Positions 1 to 8,391 of a DNA stretch of 64,000 nucleotides are shown piece by piece (positions within the stretch are counted from its first letter, which is position 1; each line of letters starts with the position of its first letter). The notes under the pieces were generated by a model, which saw only the letters and a list, made by a program, of their open reading frames with translations, was not told the origin of the DNA and did no database searches. This DNA is from UBA1801 sp035353395 (GTDB lineage: Bacteria; Acidobacteriota; Holophagae; Holophagales; Holophagaceae), in contig DAOPZL010000008.1 in the NCBI GenBank assembly GCA_035353395.1, positions 17,317 to 81,316 on the forward strand, read 5' to 3'. Both the position numbers and the translations under genes were made by a program.

Positions 1-259
1 TGCTCGATGGGAAGAGCAGGAAGGTGAGGCACATCGCGAAGGCCACGTGCACGGACCGCTGGATCATCGCGTCGAAGACGCCGAACATGGCGGTGTAGAC
101 CTGGAACAGCGAGAAGACGATCGCGATGGCCGCGACGATCTTGCCGAAGAAGCCGGTGAACTCCCGGTAGTCCGACTCCTTGTCGAACTTCTTCATGATG
201 TCGTGGACGTCGACAGGACCTTCATCCTGGGCAACGGCCGGAATGGGCGTTTCGCTCAT
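1..259 (-). CDS. TRAP transporter fused permease (TAXI type), N-terminus only
   Basis: The first 86 codons of a membrane protein whose remainder lies beyond the left edge. A short soluble N-terminus with a DVHDIMKKFDKESDYREF stretch leads into a hydrophobic helix (KIVAAIAIVFSLFQVYTAMFG) and a second one that is cut off. This is the usual start of the large fused 4TM/12TM permease of TAXI-type TRAP transporters, which use an ion gradient to import organic anions. The ATG at 257-259 lies 8 nt after the DUF1850 gene, and the TAXI binding protein is two genes upstream, so the three form one operon. The family assignment rests on the N-terminus and the operon context. Confidence 0.8.
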   Translation of the reverse strand, partial: MSETPIPAVAQDEGPVDVHDIMKKFDKESDYREFTGFFGKIVAAIAIVFSLFQVYTAMFGVFDAMIQRSVHVAFAMCLTFLLFPSS

Positions 260-267
260 TGGGTTTT

Positions 268-759
268 CTACCTCCGTAGGCGTATATGGCGGATCGTTCT
301 GGCCGCGAGGACGAGGCGATGGCCGGATTGCTGGTAGTTGGTGAAGGGGATGAATCGGCCTCCCGTGACGATGCCGTGGCCTGCAACGGGGGAAACCATG
401 ATCGGAAGCTCCTGGAAGGACCTGTCCATGGCGAGGATGAAGACGCCGTTCTCCAGCCGGTAGCCGCCTTCGGCGCCGGAGGGCATTCCCACGCCCTGGC
501 TCCGGTAGCGGAGTTCGTAGAGATGAAGGACGGGCCCGGCCTCCTTCGTCTCGACCGCGAAGCGCTCTTCCACGGGGGACTTGTGCACCGAGTGGACGAA
601 CACATGCTCGAAGCGGCCATCCACCAGGGGGATGACGGCTGGGGAGCCTTGGCCGCCGGTCGAAACCAGGAGCTCCGGTTCGCGGGCCCACTCGAGCCGC
701 CAGGCCAGCAGGGCGGCCAGCGACAGCATCGATCCGTACCACAATCCGCGGGGCTTCAT
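268..759 (-). CDS. DUF1850 family protein of a TRAP transporter operon
   Basis: A 163-residue protein with an N-terminal hydrophobic segment (about residues 8-20), probably a signal or anchor, followed by a small beta-rich domain with the conserved pattern VHSVHKSPVEERF and a central YRSQGVGMPSG motif. This matches DUF1850, a family of unknown biochemical role found almost only between the TAXI binding-protein gene and the fused permease gene of TRAP transporters, exactly as here. It probably assists the transporter in the envelope. It starts at ATG 757-759, 64 nt after the binding-protein gene, and a strong hairpin sits in that gap (772-800). Confidence 0.82.
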   Translation of the reverse strand: MKPRGLWYGSMLSLAALLAWRLEWAREPELLVSTGGQGSPAVIPLVDGRFEHVFVHSVHKSPVEERFAVETKEAGPVLHLYELRYRSQGVGMPSGAEGGYRLENGVFILAMDRSFQELPIMVSPVAGHGIVTGGRFIPFTNYQQSGHRLVLAARTIRHIRLRR

Positions 760-771
760 CGTGTCGAACCG

Positions 772-800
772 GGCGGGCGCCGGGAATCCCAGCGCCCGCC
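772..800 (-). other. Intercistronic stem-loop between TAXI binding protein and DUF1850 genes
   Basis: Perfect 9-bp GC-only arms (772-780 and 792-800) separated by an 11-nt loop. There is no U-run after it on the minus strand, so it is not a typical intrinsic terminator. Stem-loops at this place, directly after a binding-protein gene and before the permease genes, usually protect the 3' end of the binding-protein mRNA or partly stop transcription, so that more binding protein than permease is made. That role is inferred. Confidence 0.6.
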
Positions 801-823
801 GCGACCGCAGCGGGCGAAGGGAC

Positions 824-1771
824 CTACTTCTTCACCTTGTTGTCCTTGAAGAACTTCTCGGCGCCGGGGTGCAGGGGGACGGACATGCCTTCCAGGCCGG
901 TGGCCATCTTGATGTCCGCGCCCTTCTTGTGGGAGGCGATGAGACGCTCGCTGTTGGCATACATGGCCTTCAGAAGGTCGTAGACCAGCTGGGTGTCCAT
1001 CTTGGCGTCGACCGCGAGCATGGACTTCACGGCGATGGTCATGGTGTCCTTGGTCATGCCCTTGTAGGTGTTGGCGGGCACCTTCTCGGCGGTGTAGAAG
1101 GACCACTTCTTCATGAGCTTCTTGGCCACGTCGCCGTCGATGGGCACGAGGACGCAGTTCTTGGAGACGGACAGGTCCTGGATGGCGGCGGTGGGGGTGC
1201 CGGCGGTATTGAAGGCCGCGTCGATGTTGCCGTCCTTCAGGTTGGAGGCGGACTCGGCGAAGGAGAGGTGCTGCACCTTGATGTCGTTGTAGCTCAGGCC
1301 GGCGGCTTCGAGGACCTGCCTGGCGTTCAACTCGACGCCGGATCCGGCGGCGCCCACGGACACGCGCTTGCCCTTGAGGTCGGCCACGGTCTTGATCTTG
1401 GCGTCGGCGAGGGCCACCAGCTGGACCGTCTCGTTGTAGAGGGTGGCCATCCCGCGGATGGAGGCCAGCTTCTTGTCCTTGAAGAGCTCGATGCCGTTCA
1501 GGGCATAGAAGGCGCCGTCGTTCTGCACGAAGATGACGTCGACCTCGCCCTTGGCGAGCATGGCCACGTTGGCGACCGAGGCCCCCGTCACCGTGGCGTT
1601 GGCGTTCACGCCCTTCACGTTCTTGTTCCAGATCTCGGCCATGGCGCCGCCCAGCGGGAAGTAGGTGCCCGCGGTGCCGCCCGTGGCGATGGTGACGAAC
1701 TTCTGCTGCCCGAAGCCCAGCGTCGCCGCGAAGAGCGGGATGAGGGCAGTCGCGAAAAGTTTCTTGAACAT
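824..1771 (-). CDS. TAXI family TRAP transporter solute-binding protein
   Basis: A 315-residue periplasmic receptor. A signal peptide of about 21 residues (MFKKLFATALIPLFAATLGFG) is followed by the family hallmark VTIATGGTAGTYFPLGGAMAEIWN, the strand VDVIFVQNDGAFYALNGIE, and KGKRVSVGAAGSGVELNARQVLEAAG. TAXI proteins bind small organic acids such as glutamate or 2-oxoglutarate and deliver them to a fused TRAP permease; the ligand here cannot be read from sequence. The ATG at 1769-1771 was preferred over upstream starts because it begins the signal peptide and has a GAGGAG ribosome site 7-12 nt upstream. It is the first gene of the operon running leftward into the DUF1850 and permease genes. 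Confidence 0.93.
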   Translation of the reverse strand: MFKKLFATALIPLFAATLGFGQQKFVTIATGGTAGTYFPLGGAMAEIWNKNVKGVNANATVTGASVANVAMLAKGEVDVIFVQNDGAFYALNGIELFKDKKLASIRGMATLYNETVQLVALADAKIKTVADLKGKRVSVGAAGSGVELNARQVLEAAGLSYNDIKVQHLSFAESASNLKDGNIDAAFNTAGTPTAAIQDLSVSKNCVLVPIDGDVAKKLMKKWSFYTAEKVPANTYKGMTKDTMTIAVKSMLAVDAKMDTQLVYDLLKAMYANSERLIASHKKGADIKMATGLEGMSVPLHPGAEKFFKDNKVKK

Positions 1772-2126
1772 GAATGTCTCCTCGTGGATAAGGGAATCCT
1801 GCGGCCATGAAGTGGAGGCGAGGTCCCCGCAGTTGCTGGGAGCGCCGACCCGGCCCACCGGCGGTCGGATCGGTTTCAAAAAACTATCAAGTGGCCAAAA
1901 GCTACGCCCTATCTTCGAACCCGTCAATGCTTAGAAGATCCCGTTCGCGGGCGGCGGGAAGGCCGAGCCTCGGAAATCTACAATCCCTGTAGCAAATCGA
2001 GGAAATGATCTTCTCTCATTTCTTTTTATCCATATCCCTATTCCGTGCGGAATACCTATTTAATGAGCCTGATATATTTCCACGAATTGTGATTTACATC
2101 CACACCTGGGAACCGGAAGACCGGGA
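1772..2126. other. 355-nt gap with AT-rich pocket and palindrome
   Basis: No gene is seen here. The part from about 1990 to 2110 is strikingly AT-rich against the GC-rich surroundings. It contains a 16-bp palindrome, TATTCCG-TG-CGGAATA (2039-2054), with 7-bp arms around a 2-nt centre, a size and shape typical of a dimeric regulator's operator. The gap lies downstream of the transporter gene ending at 2127 and upstream of the TAXI operon, so it most likely carries that operon's control region. Confidence 0.5.
1899..1927 (-). promoter_or_regulatory. Weak candidate promoter for the TAXI transporter operon
   Basis: On the minus strand TTGACG (1927-1922) is followed after 17 nt by TAGCTT (1904-1899), about 130 nt ahead of the binding-protein start. 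The -35 box is near consensus; the -10 box matches TATAAT at only three positions. It is the best sigma-70-like pair I found in this gap. Confidence 0.25.
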
Positions 2127-3464
2127 TCAGCGCAGGAAGACCAGGGTCACCACCAGGAACAGGGGCAGCAGGATGCCGCAGCTCCAGGCCATGTAGCCGA
2201 AGAAGCTCGGCATCTTGACGCCGTGCTCCTCGGCGATGGACTTGACCATGAAGTTCGGGCCGTTCCCGATGTAGGTGTTGGCCCCCATGAACACCGAGCC
2301 CAGCGACACGGCCGTGAGCAGCGAGATCCCCCGGGCGCTGCCGAGCAGCTGGGCGAGGCTGGCCGCGTCGGTGCCGAGCAGGCCGCTGGCCGCCGCGGTG
2401 AACGTCAGGTAGGTCGGCGCGTTGTCGAGGAACGAGGACAGCGAGCCCGAGGCCCAGAAGAACTGCCAGGGCTGGGTCAGGCCGAACTCCGCCCCGCGGG
2501 CGTTGAGGATCTCCAGGGCCGGGATCATGGTGGCGAAGATCCCGGCGAAGATGACCGCGACTTCGACGATGGGCCCCCAGCTGAAGGCGTTCTCGTTCCG
2601 CAGGTGGATCGGCGTGCAGAACCAGGAGAGGCCCGCCAGCAGGAGCATGCCGGTCTCCTGGGTGCCGGGGGGGAGGCCCAGCGTGCCGGAGGCCAGGATC
2701 ACGGCGATGACGCCGGCTAGCAGGAGGAAGTTCCGCTTTCCCGCGATGTGGAGGGGGATCTGGTGTTCCACCGCGACCTCGTCGAGATCCCCGGGCGTGG
2801 CGAGATCCTCGCGCCTGAAGATGGTCGAATCGATGATGTAGAAGAGGGCGAGCAGGATGCCGTTCACGAACAGCCACTCCGGCCAGAGCCTGAACGTCCA
2901 GAGGAACGGCACGCCGCGCAGGAAGCCCAGGAAGAGGGGAGGATCCCCCAGCGGGGTGAGCATGCCCCCGGCGTTGCTGACCATGAAGATGAAGAAGACC
3001 ACGATGTGCGCCTTGCGCACCCGCACCGAGTTGGCCCGCAGGAGGGGGCGGATGAGCAGCATCGAGGCGCCGGTCGTGCCGATGAAGGACGCGAGCACCG
3101 CGCCGATCCCGAGGAGGGCGGCGTTGAGCCCCGGCGTCCCGGCCAGGGTGCCTCGGACCACGATCCCCCCCGAGATCACGTAGAGGGCCCCGAGCAGGAT
3201 GATGAAGGCCACGTACTCGTGCGCGGTGTGGAGGAGCACCACGGGCTCGAGGCGTGCGATGAAGAGCGCCGCCGGGACGCCGAGCGCCAGGCTCAGCAGC
3301 GCCTTGTTGCGGTTGGATTCCCAGAAATGTCCCGCCACGAGCGGCAGGACGGCGATGCAGAGGAGCATGAGGCCGAAGGGGACCACGCTCCACAGGGGAA
3401 GCTGGTGGCCGAGGTGCGGGCCCCCGGAGGCAGCGGCGAAGAGGAGGGGAAAGGGCACGATCAT
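2127..3464 (-). CDS. CitMHS/NhaD-like sodium:proton antiporter or anion transporter
   Basis: A 445-residue polytopic membrane protein with about eleven hydrophobic segments. The duplicated family signatures are visible: VVLLHTAHEYVAFIILLGALY in the first half, then FIGTTGASMLLIRPLLRAN and FIFMVSNAGGMLTPLGDPP, the last being the conserved re-entrant loop of the ion-transporter superfamily. Proteins of this type are annotated as sodium:proton antiporters or putative citrate transporters, and sequence alone does not separate the two. The ATG at 3462-3464 begins the first membrane segment and lacks a strong Shine-Dalgarno. It is transcribed divergently from the DUF1847 gene. Confidence 0.85.
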   Translation of the reverse strand: MIVPFPLLFAAASGGPHLGHQLPLWSVVPFGLMLLCIAVLPLVAGHFWESNRNKALLSLALGVPAALFIARLEPVVLLHTAHEYVAFIILLGALYVISGGIVVRGTLAGTPGLNAALLGIGAVLASFIGTTGASMLLIRPLLRANSVRVRKAHIVVFFIFMVSNAGGMLTPLGDPPLFLGFLRGVPFLWTFRLWPEWLFVNGILLALFYIIDSTIFRREDLATPGDLDEVAVEHQIPLHIAGKRNFLLLAGVIAVILASGTLGLPPGTQETGMLLLAGLSWFCTPIHLRNENAFSWGPIVEVAVIFAGIFATMIPALEILNARGAEFGLTQPWQFFWASGSLSSFLDNAPTYLTFTAAASGLLGTDAASLAQLLGSARGISLLTAVSLGSVFMGANTYIGNGPNFMVKSIAEEHGVKMPSFFGYMAWSCGILLPLFLVVTLVFLR

Positions 3465-3833
3465 CGAGGGATCCTGTGATGAGGGAAGGGAGGAGAAGCG
3501 ATCGTCTCCGACCAACACGCGATTCGTGGGCTCGTCCTGGATCCATGACCCCGCCCGGTTCCCGGGGCCTGCCATGCAGGTCCTGGGTCCCGGCCGGGAA
3601 TCCCCGGTGTTGGATCCCCTGGCACTGGGATCCACTTCGACAGAGCCTGCGGGATTTGTCCAGCCCGGAGGTGCCCGTCCCCGGCGCCGGCCCCCCGCGG
3701 CGGATCCCGCCGGGGGTTCCGCCCCCCGCGCCTTCCGGCACAATGGGAATGTGATGCCCGTCATGAACCCTACGGCGGCCTTGCTCGATCCGCGGGCATC
3801 ATGAACCGGCCGCCCTGACCCGGGAAGAACGCC
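3465..3833. other. 369-nt divergent intergenic region
   Basis: No coding sequence is supported here. It separates the divergent ion-transporter and DUF1847 genes and so should hold both promoters, but no convincing -35/-10 pair stands out in this GC-rich sequence. It contains an 8-bp inverted repeat with an 8-nt spacer (3611-3634) and a smaller one, CCTGC-CAT-GCAGG, near 3570. Confidence 0.5.
3611..3634. repeat. Inverted repeat, possible operator
   Basis: TGGATCCC (3611-3618) and GGGATCCA (3627-3634) are perfect inverted copies separated by 8 nt. The size and symmetry fit a protein-binding site in the divergent region between the transporter and DUF1847 genes. Alternatively it is a chance hairpin in GC-rich sequence. 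Confidence 0.35.
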
Positions 3834-4487
3834 ATGACAGCTTACAAGGGCCCCAACTGCGCGAAGTGCGGCATCCAGGCATGCCTGGAGGAGACGAAGA
3901 CGGCACCGGCCTTCTGCCCCATGAACCATGAACAGGCGCTCCTGGCGGAGGTGGAGCGGACCTACCTGGAGAACCCGACGATCCAGAAGATGGCCGTGGA
4001 ATCCGCCAGGACCGAGGCCGCGGGCTACTGCAAGGCCACGCGCATCGAGGAGATCATGGACTTCGCCCGGCGCATGGGCTGGAACCGGCTGGGGATCGCC
4101 AACTGCATCGGCCTGTCCCGGGAGGCGAGGATCGCCGAGGAGATCTTCACGGCGAACGGCTTCGTGGTGCATTCGGCCTGCTGCAAGGTGGGCGCCATCG
4201 ACAAGTGCACGGTGGGCATGAAGGACGAGGACAAGGTGCGGCCGGGGACGTTCGAGACCATGTGCAGCCCCGTGGGACAGGCCGCCCTGCTGGCCGAGGC
4301 CGGAACCCAGTTCAACGTCGTCATCGGCCTCTGCGTGGGGCACGACAGCCTCTTCTTCATGCACACCAAGGCCCCGGCTTCCGTCCTGGTCGCCAAGGAC
4401 CGCGTCCTGGGCCACAACCCCGTCGCGGCCCTCTACACCCGCCATTCCTACTACGAGCGGCTGGCCGAACCGGGAGAGGGGCGCTGA
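3834..4487 (+). CDS. DUF1847 domain protein, cysteine-rich
   Basis: A 217-residue cytoplasmic protein with an N-terminal cysteine cluster (CAKCGIQAC, residues 10-18, then a further Cys near 30) and further conserved cysteines in SACCKVGAIDKC, TMCSPVGQA and GLCVGHDSLF. This pattern marks DUF1847, a family thought to bind metal but with no established reaction. The HDSLFFMHTKAPASVLVAKDRVLGHNP segment near the C-terminus is well conserved in the family as I remember it. The stop codon is 2 nt before the alpha-galactosidase start, so the two genes are co-transcribed. Confidence 0.85.
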   Translation: MTAYKGPNCAKCGIQACLEETKTAPAFCPMNHEQALLAEVERTYLENPTIQKMAVESARTEAAGYCKATRIEEIMDFARRMGWNRLGIANCIGLSREARIAEEIFTANGFVVHSACCKVGAIDKCTVGMKDEDKVRPGTFETMCSPVGQAALLAEAGTQFNVVIGLCVGHDSLFFMHTKAPASVLVAKDRVLGHNPVAALYTRHSYYERLAEPGEGR

Positions 4488-4489
4488 CC

Positions 4490-6640
4490 ATGGCCGGGGA
4501 CGCACTGGACCCTGGCATCCGTTTCCTCCCGGAAGCCCGGCTCTGGGTGCTGTCCGCGGGCGAGATGTCGTACGTCTTCGGCGTGAACGAGCGGGAGGAG
4601 CTGCAGCACGTCTACTGGGGGCGGCGGATCCGGCGCGACAGGGACTGGAGCCCCGCCGCCAGCCTTCCCCAGTGGGACGGCGTCGACCCCAGCACCAACA
4701 CGACCCCGGAGGAGTATCCGGGCTGGGGCGGCCTGCGGTTCTGCGAACCCTGCCTGAAGGTCGTCTTCGCGGACGGGGGCAGGGACCTGGTCCTGAAATA
4801 CGTGGACCATGCCCTGCAGGACCGGGACCTGACCCTCCACCTGCGGGACCTGGGCTGCGATCTCCAGGTCGATCTCGGCTATCACCTGGATCCCTCCGGC
4901 ATCCTGCGCAGGCAGGCCACGGTCAGGAACGGCACGGACCATCCAGTCGTCCTGGAGAGTGCGCAGTCCGCGGTGTGGCACCTGCCCCAGGGTCCGGATT
5001 GCCATCTGAACTATCTCTCGGGACGATGGGGCGAGGAGACCCGCCCCACCCGGGAGGAGATCCATCCGGGCTCGAAGGTCCTCGAGAGCAGGCGGGGCAG
5101 CACGAGCAACCAGATGAACCCGTGGTTCGCCATCGAGGGCCCGGGGGAGGACGCCACCGAGGAGCACGGCGACGTCTGGTTCGGGGCCCTGGGGTGGAGC
5201 GGAAGCTGGAAGCTGGTCGTGGAGCAGACGCCCCGCCTGGACGTCCGGGTCACGGGCGGGATGTCGGACTTCGATTTCGCCCATCCACTGGCTCCGGGGG
5301 AATCCCTCACCACGCCGCCGTTCTACGCCGGCTTCACCGCGCGCGGGATGGGGCAGGCCTCGCGCCTGTTCCACCGGTTCCAGCTCGAGCGGATCCTGCC
5401 CCGGGCATCCTCCGGGCGTCTCCGGCCCGTCCTCTACAACTCCTGGGAGGCGACGGGCTTCGATGTGGACCAGGCGGGCCAGATGGCCCTGGCGGAGAAG
5501 GCCGCCCGCATCGGCGTCGAGCGCTTCGTCATGGACGACGGCTGGTTCGGCGCGCGGGACAGCAGCCGGGCGGGCCTCGGGGACTGGCGCCCCAGCCGGC
5601 GGAAGTTCCCGGATGGGCTCGGACCGCTCATCGCGCACGTCAAGAAGCTGGGCATGGACTTCGGCCTCTGGGTCGAGCCGGAGATGGTCAACCCGGACAG
5701 CGACCTCTACCGGGCCCACCCGGACTGGGTGCTGCACTTCCCGGGCAGACCCCGCTCCGAGGCGCGCAACCAGCTCGTCCTGAACCTGGCCCGGGACGAC
5801 GTGAAGGAGTATGTCTTCGCCGCCCTGGACACCCTGCTCTCGGAGAACGAGATCGCCTTCCTGAAATGGGACCTGAACCGCAACTTCGCCGAACCGGGAT
5901 GGCCGGTGGTCCCGGTGACGGACCAGCGGCGGGTCTGGGTGGACCAGGTGCGCCACGTCTACGGGATCATCGACCGCCTCAGGCTTCGGCATCCCGGTCT
6001 GGAGATCGAGTCCTGCGCCAGCGGCGGCGGCCGCGTGGACCTCGGCATCCTGGCGAGGACCGAGCAGGTCTGGCCCTCGGACAACACGGACGCCTTCGAC
6101 CGCCTGAGCCTCCAGGAGGGCTTCAGCCTCGCCTACACGCCCAAGATCATGATGGCCTGGGTCACGGACGTGCCGACGCTCAACGGGCGCGTCACGCCCC
6201 TGACCTACCGGTTCCTCGTCGCCATGACCGGCTCCCTCGGGATCGGCGCCAACCTCCTGAAGTGGACCCGCGAGGAGACGGACCTGGCGGCGCGCATGAT
6301 CGCCCTCTACAAGTCCATCCGGGCCATCGTGCAGGAGGGGGATCTCTTCCGGCTCCTTTCGCCCCGCAAGGGCCGCGTCGCGGCCAGCGAATACGTCGCG
6401 CGGGACGGGCGGCAGGCCGTGCTCTTCGCCTTCTCGCACGATCCGCAGTTCGGGCGCGAGGCCCCGCCCGTCAGGCTCCGGGGCCTGGACGAGGAGGCCG
6501 TCTACCGGCTGCGGAGCCTCGAGGGCAGGCTGGACGGTCCCGCGGAGCTGAGCGGCGCGGCGCTGATGCACCGCGGCCTGCGCCTGGACCTGAAGGGCGA
6601 CTACGGCGCCGCGGCGGTCCTGCTCGAGCGGACCGAATGA
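4490..6640 (+). CDS. Alpha-galactosidase, glycoside hydrolase family 36
   Basis: A 716-residue enzyme, the usual length for the tetrameric bacterial GH36 group. It hydrolyses terminal alpha-1,6-galactose from melibiose, raffinose and related sugars. The order is an N-terminal beta-supersandwich, a central (beta/alpha)8 barrel (about residues 310-640) and a C-terminal beta domain. Barrel motifs are complete: MDDGWFGARD, LWVEPEMVNPDSDLY, the nucleophile in FLKWDLNR (Asp461) and the acid/base in WPSDNTDA (Asp531), with ESCASGGGRVD between them. No signal peptide is seen, so it is cytoplasmic. The ATG at 4490 was chosen because it follows the DUF1847 stop by 2 nt. No sugar transporter or regulator lies nearby. 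Confidence 0.95.
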   Translation: MAGDALDPGIRFLPEARLWVLSAGEMSYVFGVNEREELQHVYWGRRIRRDRDWSPAASLPQWDGVDPSTNTTPEEYPGWGGLRFCEPCLKVVFADGGRDLVLKYVDHALQDRDLTLHLRDLGCDLQVDLGYHLDPSGILRRQATVRNGTDHPVVLESAQSAVWHLPQGPDCHLNYLSGRWGEETRPTREEIHPGSKVLESRRGSTSNQMNPWFAIEGPGEDATEEHGDVWFGALGWSGSWKLVVEQTPRLDVRVTGGMSDFDFAHPLAPGESLTTPPFYAGFTARGMGQASRLFHRFQLERILPRASSGRLRPVLYNSWEATGFDVDQAGQMALAEKAARIGVERFVMDDGWFGARDSSRAGLGDWRPSRRKFPDGLGPLIAHVKKLGMDFGLWVEPEMVNPDSDLYRAHPDWVLHFPGRPRSEARNQLVLNLARDDVKEYVFAALDTLLSENEIAFLKWDLNRNFAEPGWPVVPVTDQRRVWVDQVRHVYGIIDRLRLRHPGLEIESCASGGGRVDLGILARTEQVWPSDNTDAFDRLSLQEGFSLAYTPKIMMAWVTDVPTLNGRVTPLTYRFLVAMTGSLGIGANLLKWTREETDLAARMIALYKSIRAIVQEGDLFRLLSPRKGRVAASEYVARDGRQAVLFAFSHDPQFGREAPPVRLRGLDEEAVYRLRSLEGRLDGPAELSGAALMHRGLRLDLKGDYGAAAVLLERTE

Positions 6641-6690
6641 CGGCTCCGTGCGACAATGGTTCCCGACGACCACGCGCGACGGGGAAATCC

Positions 6691-7257
6691 ATGACCGAGA
6701 TCGACAAGAGTGCTCCCAGGAAGGCCAAGCCGAAGAAGCAGACTCCGGAGGAGAGGCTGGCGGCCCTGCGCTACAACCGCATGATGTACGGCCCGACCCC
6801 GAACGAGCGGAGGCCCGCCCCTCTCCGGGTCGACTACGGATCGTCCTACCTCGGCCACCCGAAGTTCCAGAGCCTGATGACCGCCTTCAAGAACGGGGCG
6901 GACTACCAGTTCAGCGTCGCGGACAAGGGGAAGAGCTACACCGTCTCCACCCACGAGTCGGAGATCCTCTTCGACGGAAGGATGATCTTCTACTGCCGGC
7001 CGCTGAACCGCTACGAGAGCAACCTCCTGATGGACCGGGCCGCCATGGTCCAGTACCAGACCAACGAGGCTCTGGTCCACCTTTCCTTCGCCGTGCTCCT
7101 GTTCTTCCCGGAACTCGGGAAGCCCCTGCTCTCCTATTCGCTGAACGAGTTCTTCTACGACAAGGAACTCCTGGAGGCAGGCATCGCGGCCCAGGGCCCC
7201 AACCTCCTGATCGGCGTCTTCAGGCACAGCAAGGCCCCGGAAAAGACCAGGCGATAG
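6691..7257 (+). CDS. Protein of unknown function behind the alpha-galactosidase
   Basis: A 188-residue protein that I do not recognise. The first 30 residues are rich in Lys and Pro (KSAPRKAKPKKQTPEERLAAL) and probably disordered; the rest is a mixed alpha/beta domain with many aromatic residues (SFAVLLFFPELGKPLLSYSLNEFFYDKELL) and no membrane segment or signal peptide. The start at ATG 6691 follows the alpha-galactosidase stop by 50 nt on the same strand, so it may share its transcript. Its codon use resembles its neighbours, and it ends before a convergent gene. Confidence 0.75.
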   Translation: MTEIDKSAPRKAKPKKQTPEERLAALRYNRMMYGPTPNERRPAPLRVDYGSSYLGHPKFQSLMTAFKNGADYQFSVADKGKSYTVSTHESEILFDGRMIFYCRPLNRYESNLLMDRAAMVQYQTNEALVHLSFAVLLFFPELGKPLLSYSLNEFFYDKELLEAGIAAQGPNLLIGVFRHSKAPEKTRR

Positions 7258-7341
7258 CGCGGACGAAGGGCGTCCCCTGTCCGGTCCCCCCGGCAGGGTC
7301 GCCTGCATCCACGCTCCCGGCGCCGGAACCCGCCCGGTGCC

Positions 7342-8307
7342 TCAGTTCAGTCTTCGAAGGTTCGCGGCGATCACGCCTGGATCGAGTCCGGCGAATCCGT
7401 TCAGCTTGATCCATTTCTGTCCTTCGGCCGAGAGCACGTAACGAAGGAACTGCAGCACGTCCTGGTCCTTGTGGAATCCCGGCTGCTTGTTGACGTAGAA
7501 GGAAACCGACCGGGAAAGGGGATAGCGCCCGCGGGTGACGTTCTCCGGGACCGGTTCCACCCCCACATGCTCCCCGGGCGGGACGACCGCCACGCCGCGG
7601 GTCTGCGCAAACACGGCCCCGAGGGAAGTGTAGCCCATGGCCGCGACGTTGGTCTCGATCTGCTGCACCATGCCCATGATGGTGGAGGGCCGGAGGATAT
7701 TTGCCCGTGGAGTGGCGCCCTGCGTGATCTTCTCGGTGAACATCTCGCGGGCGCCCGACCCTCCGGGATGTCCCACGAGCACGATGGGCCGGGCGGACCA
7801 TGCAGGATCGGTGACTCCGAGCTCGCCCCAGGTGTTGATCTCCCTGGGCCACCCGCGCCTGCGCTCCGGGGACCAGGCCGCGTCGAGCTGTTCCAGCTTC
7901 AGCTCCCGGACCGGATTATCCTTGTTCACCAGGATGACGAGCGCGTCCACGGCGAAGGAGATCCGCGTGGGGGCGTAGCCCCACTTCGCCGAGAAGGCGG
8001 CCACTTCCTCGGGCTTGATATCCCTCGTGATGGCGGCCACGGCGACCTTCCCCTCGATCAGGTCCTGGACGCTCTGCTCTGAAACGGTGGACCGGAAGCT
8101 GTACCGGAACTCCGGCTGCACCCGCTGGAACTCGTCCGCGACCATGACCAGGGTCGGCTCGAGGGTCTCCTCCCCCGAGATCGCCACGGGCCGGGCGGCT
8201 GCCTGGACGGATGCCGGTGCAGGCGCGGCCCCGGGATCCTGGGCCGCGAGCAGGAAAGGGAAAAGCAGGCTGGCCCCGGCGGCCAGGCAGCGGCATCTCA
8301 CATTCAT
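7342..8307 (-). CDS. PstS-like phosphate-type substrate-binding protein, copy 1
   Basis: A 321-residue secreted binding protein. A signal peptide (about residues 1-22, ending LLAAQ) precedes the type II periplasmic-binding fold of the PstS superfamily: AISGEETLEPTLVMVADEFQ, AITRDIKPEEVAAFSAKWGYAP, the hinge VDALVILVNKDNPV, and VGHPGGSGAREMF. The usual phosphate loop GSxT is replaced by GEET, so ligand use may differ. It is about one-third identical by eye to the next upstream gene and follows it by 84 nt. A GGAGGAAG ribosome site lies 7 nt before the ATG. No PstC, PstA, PstB or PhoU gene is present in the window. Confidence 0.85.
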   Translation of the reverse strand: MNVRCRCLAAGASLLFPFLLAAQDPGAAPAPASVQAAARPVAISGEETLEPTLVMVADEFQRVQPEFRYSFRSTVSEQSVQDLIEGKVAVAAITRDIKPEEVAAFSAKWGYAPTRISFAVDALVILVNKDNPVRELKLEQLDAAWSPERRRGWPREINTWGELGVTDPAWSARPIVLVGHPGGSGAREMFTEKITQGATPRANILRPSTIMGMVQQIETNVAAMGYTSLGAVFAQTRGVAVVPPGEHVGVEPVPENVTRGRYPLSRSVSFYVNKQPGFHKDQDVLQFLRYVLSAEGQKWIKLNGFAGLDPGVIAANLRRLN

Positions 8308-8350
8308 CGTCGACTTCCTCCTGTGGAACAGCCCGCCTCCAGGCGTATGG

Positions 8351-8375
8351 CCCCCGCGGAGGGATCCCGCGGGGG
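8351..8375 (-). other. Intercistronic stem-loop between the two PstS-like genes
   Basis: Arms CCCCCGCGG (8351-8359) and CCGCGGGGG (8367-8375) pair perfectly around a 7-nt loop. No U-run follows on the minus strand. It lies after the upstream PstS-like gene and before the downstream one, so it could shield the first message or reduce read-through into the second. Confidence 0.5.
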
Positions 8376-8391
8376 ATGGCAGCCCATGCGT

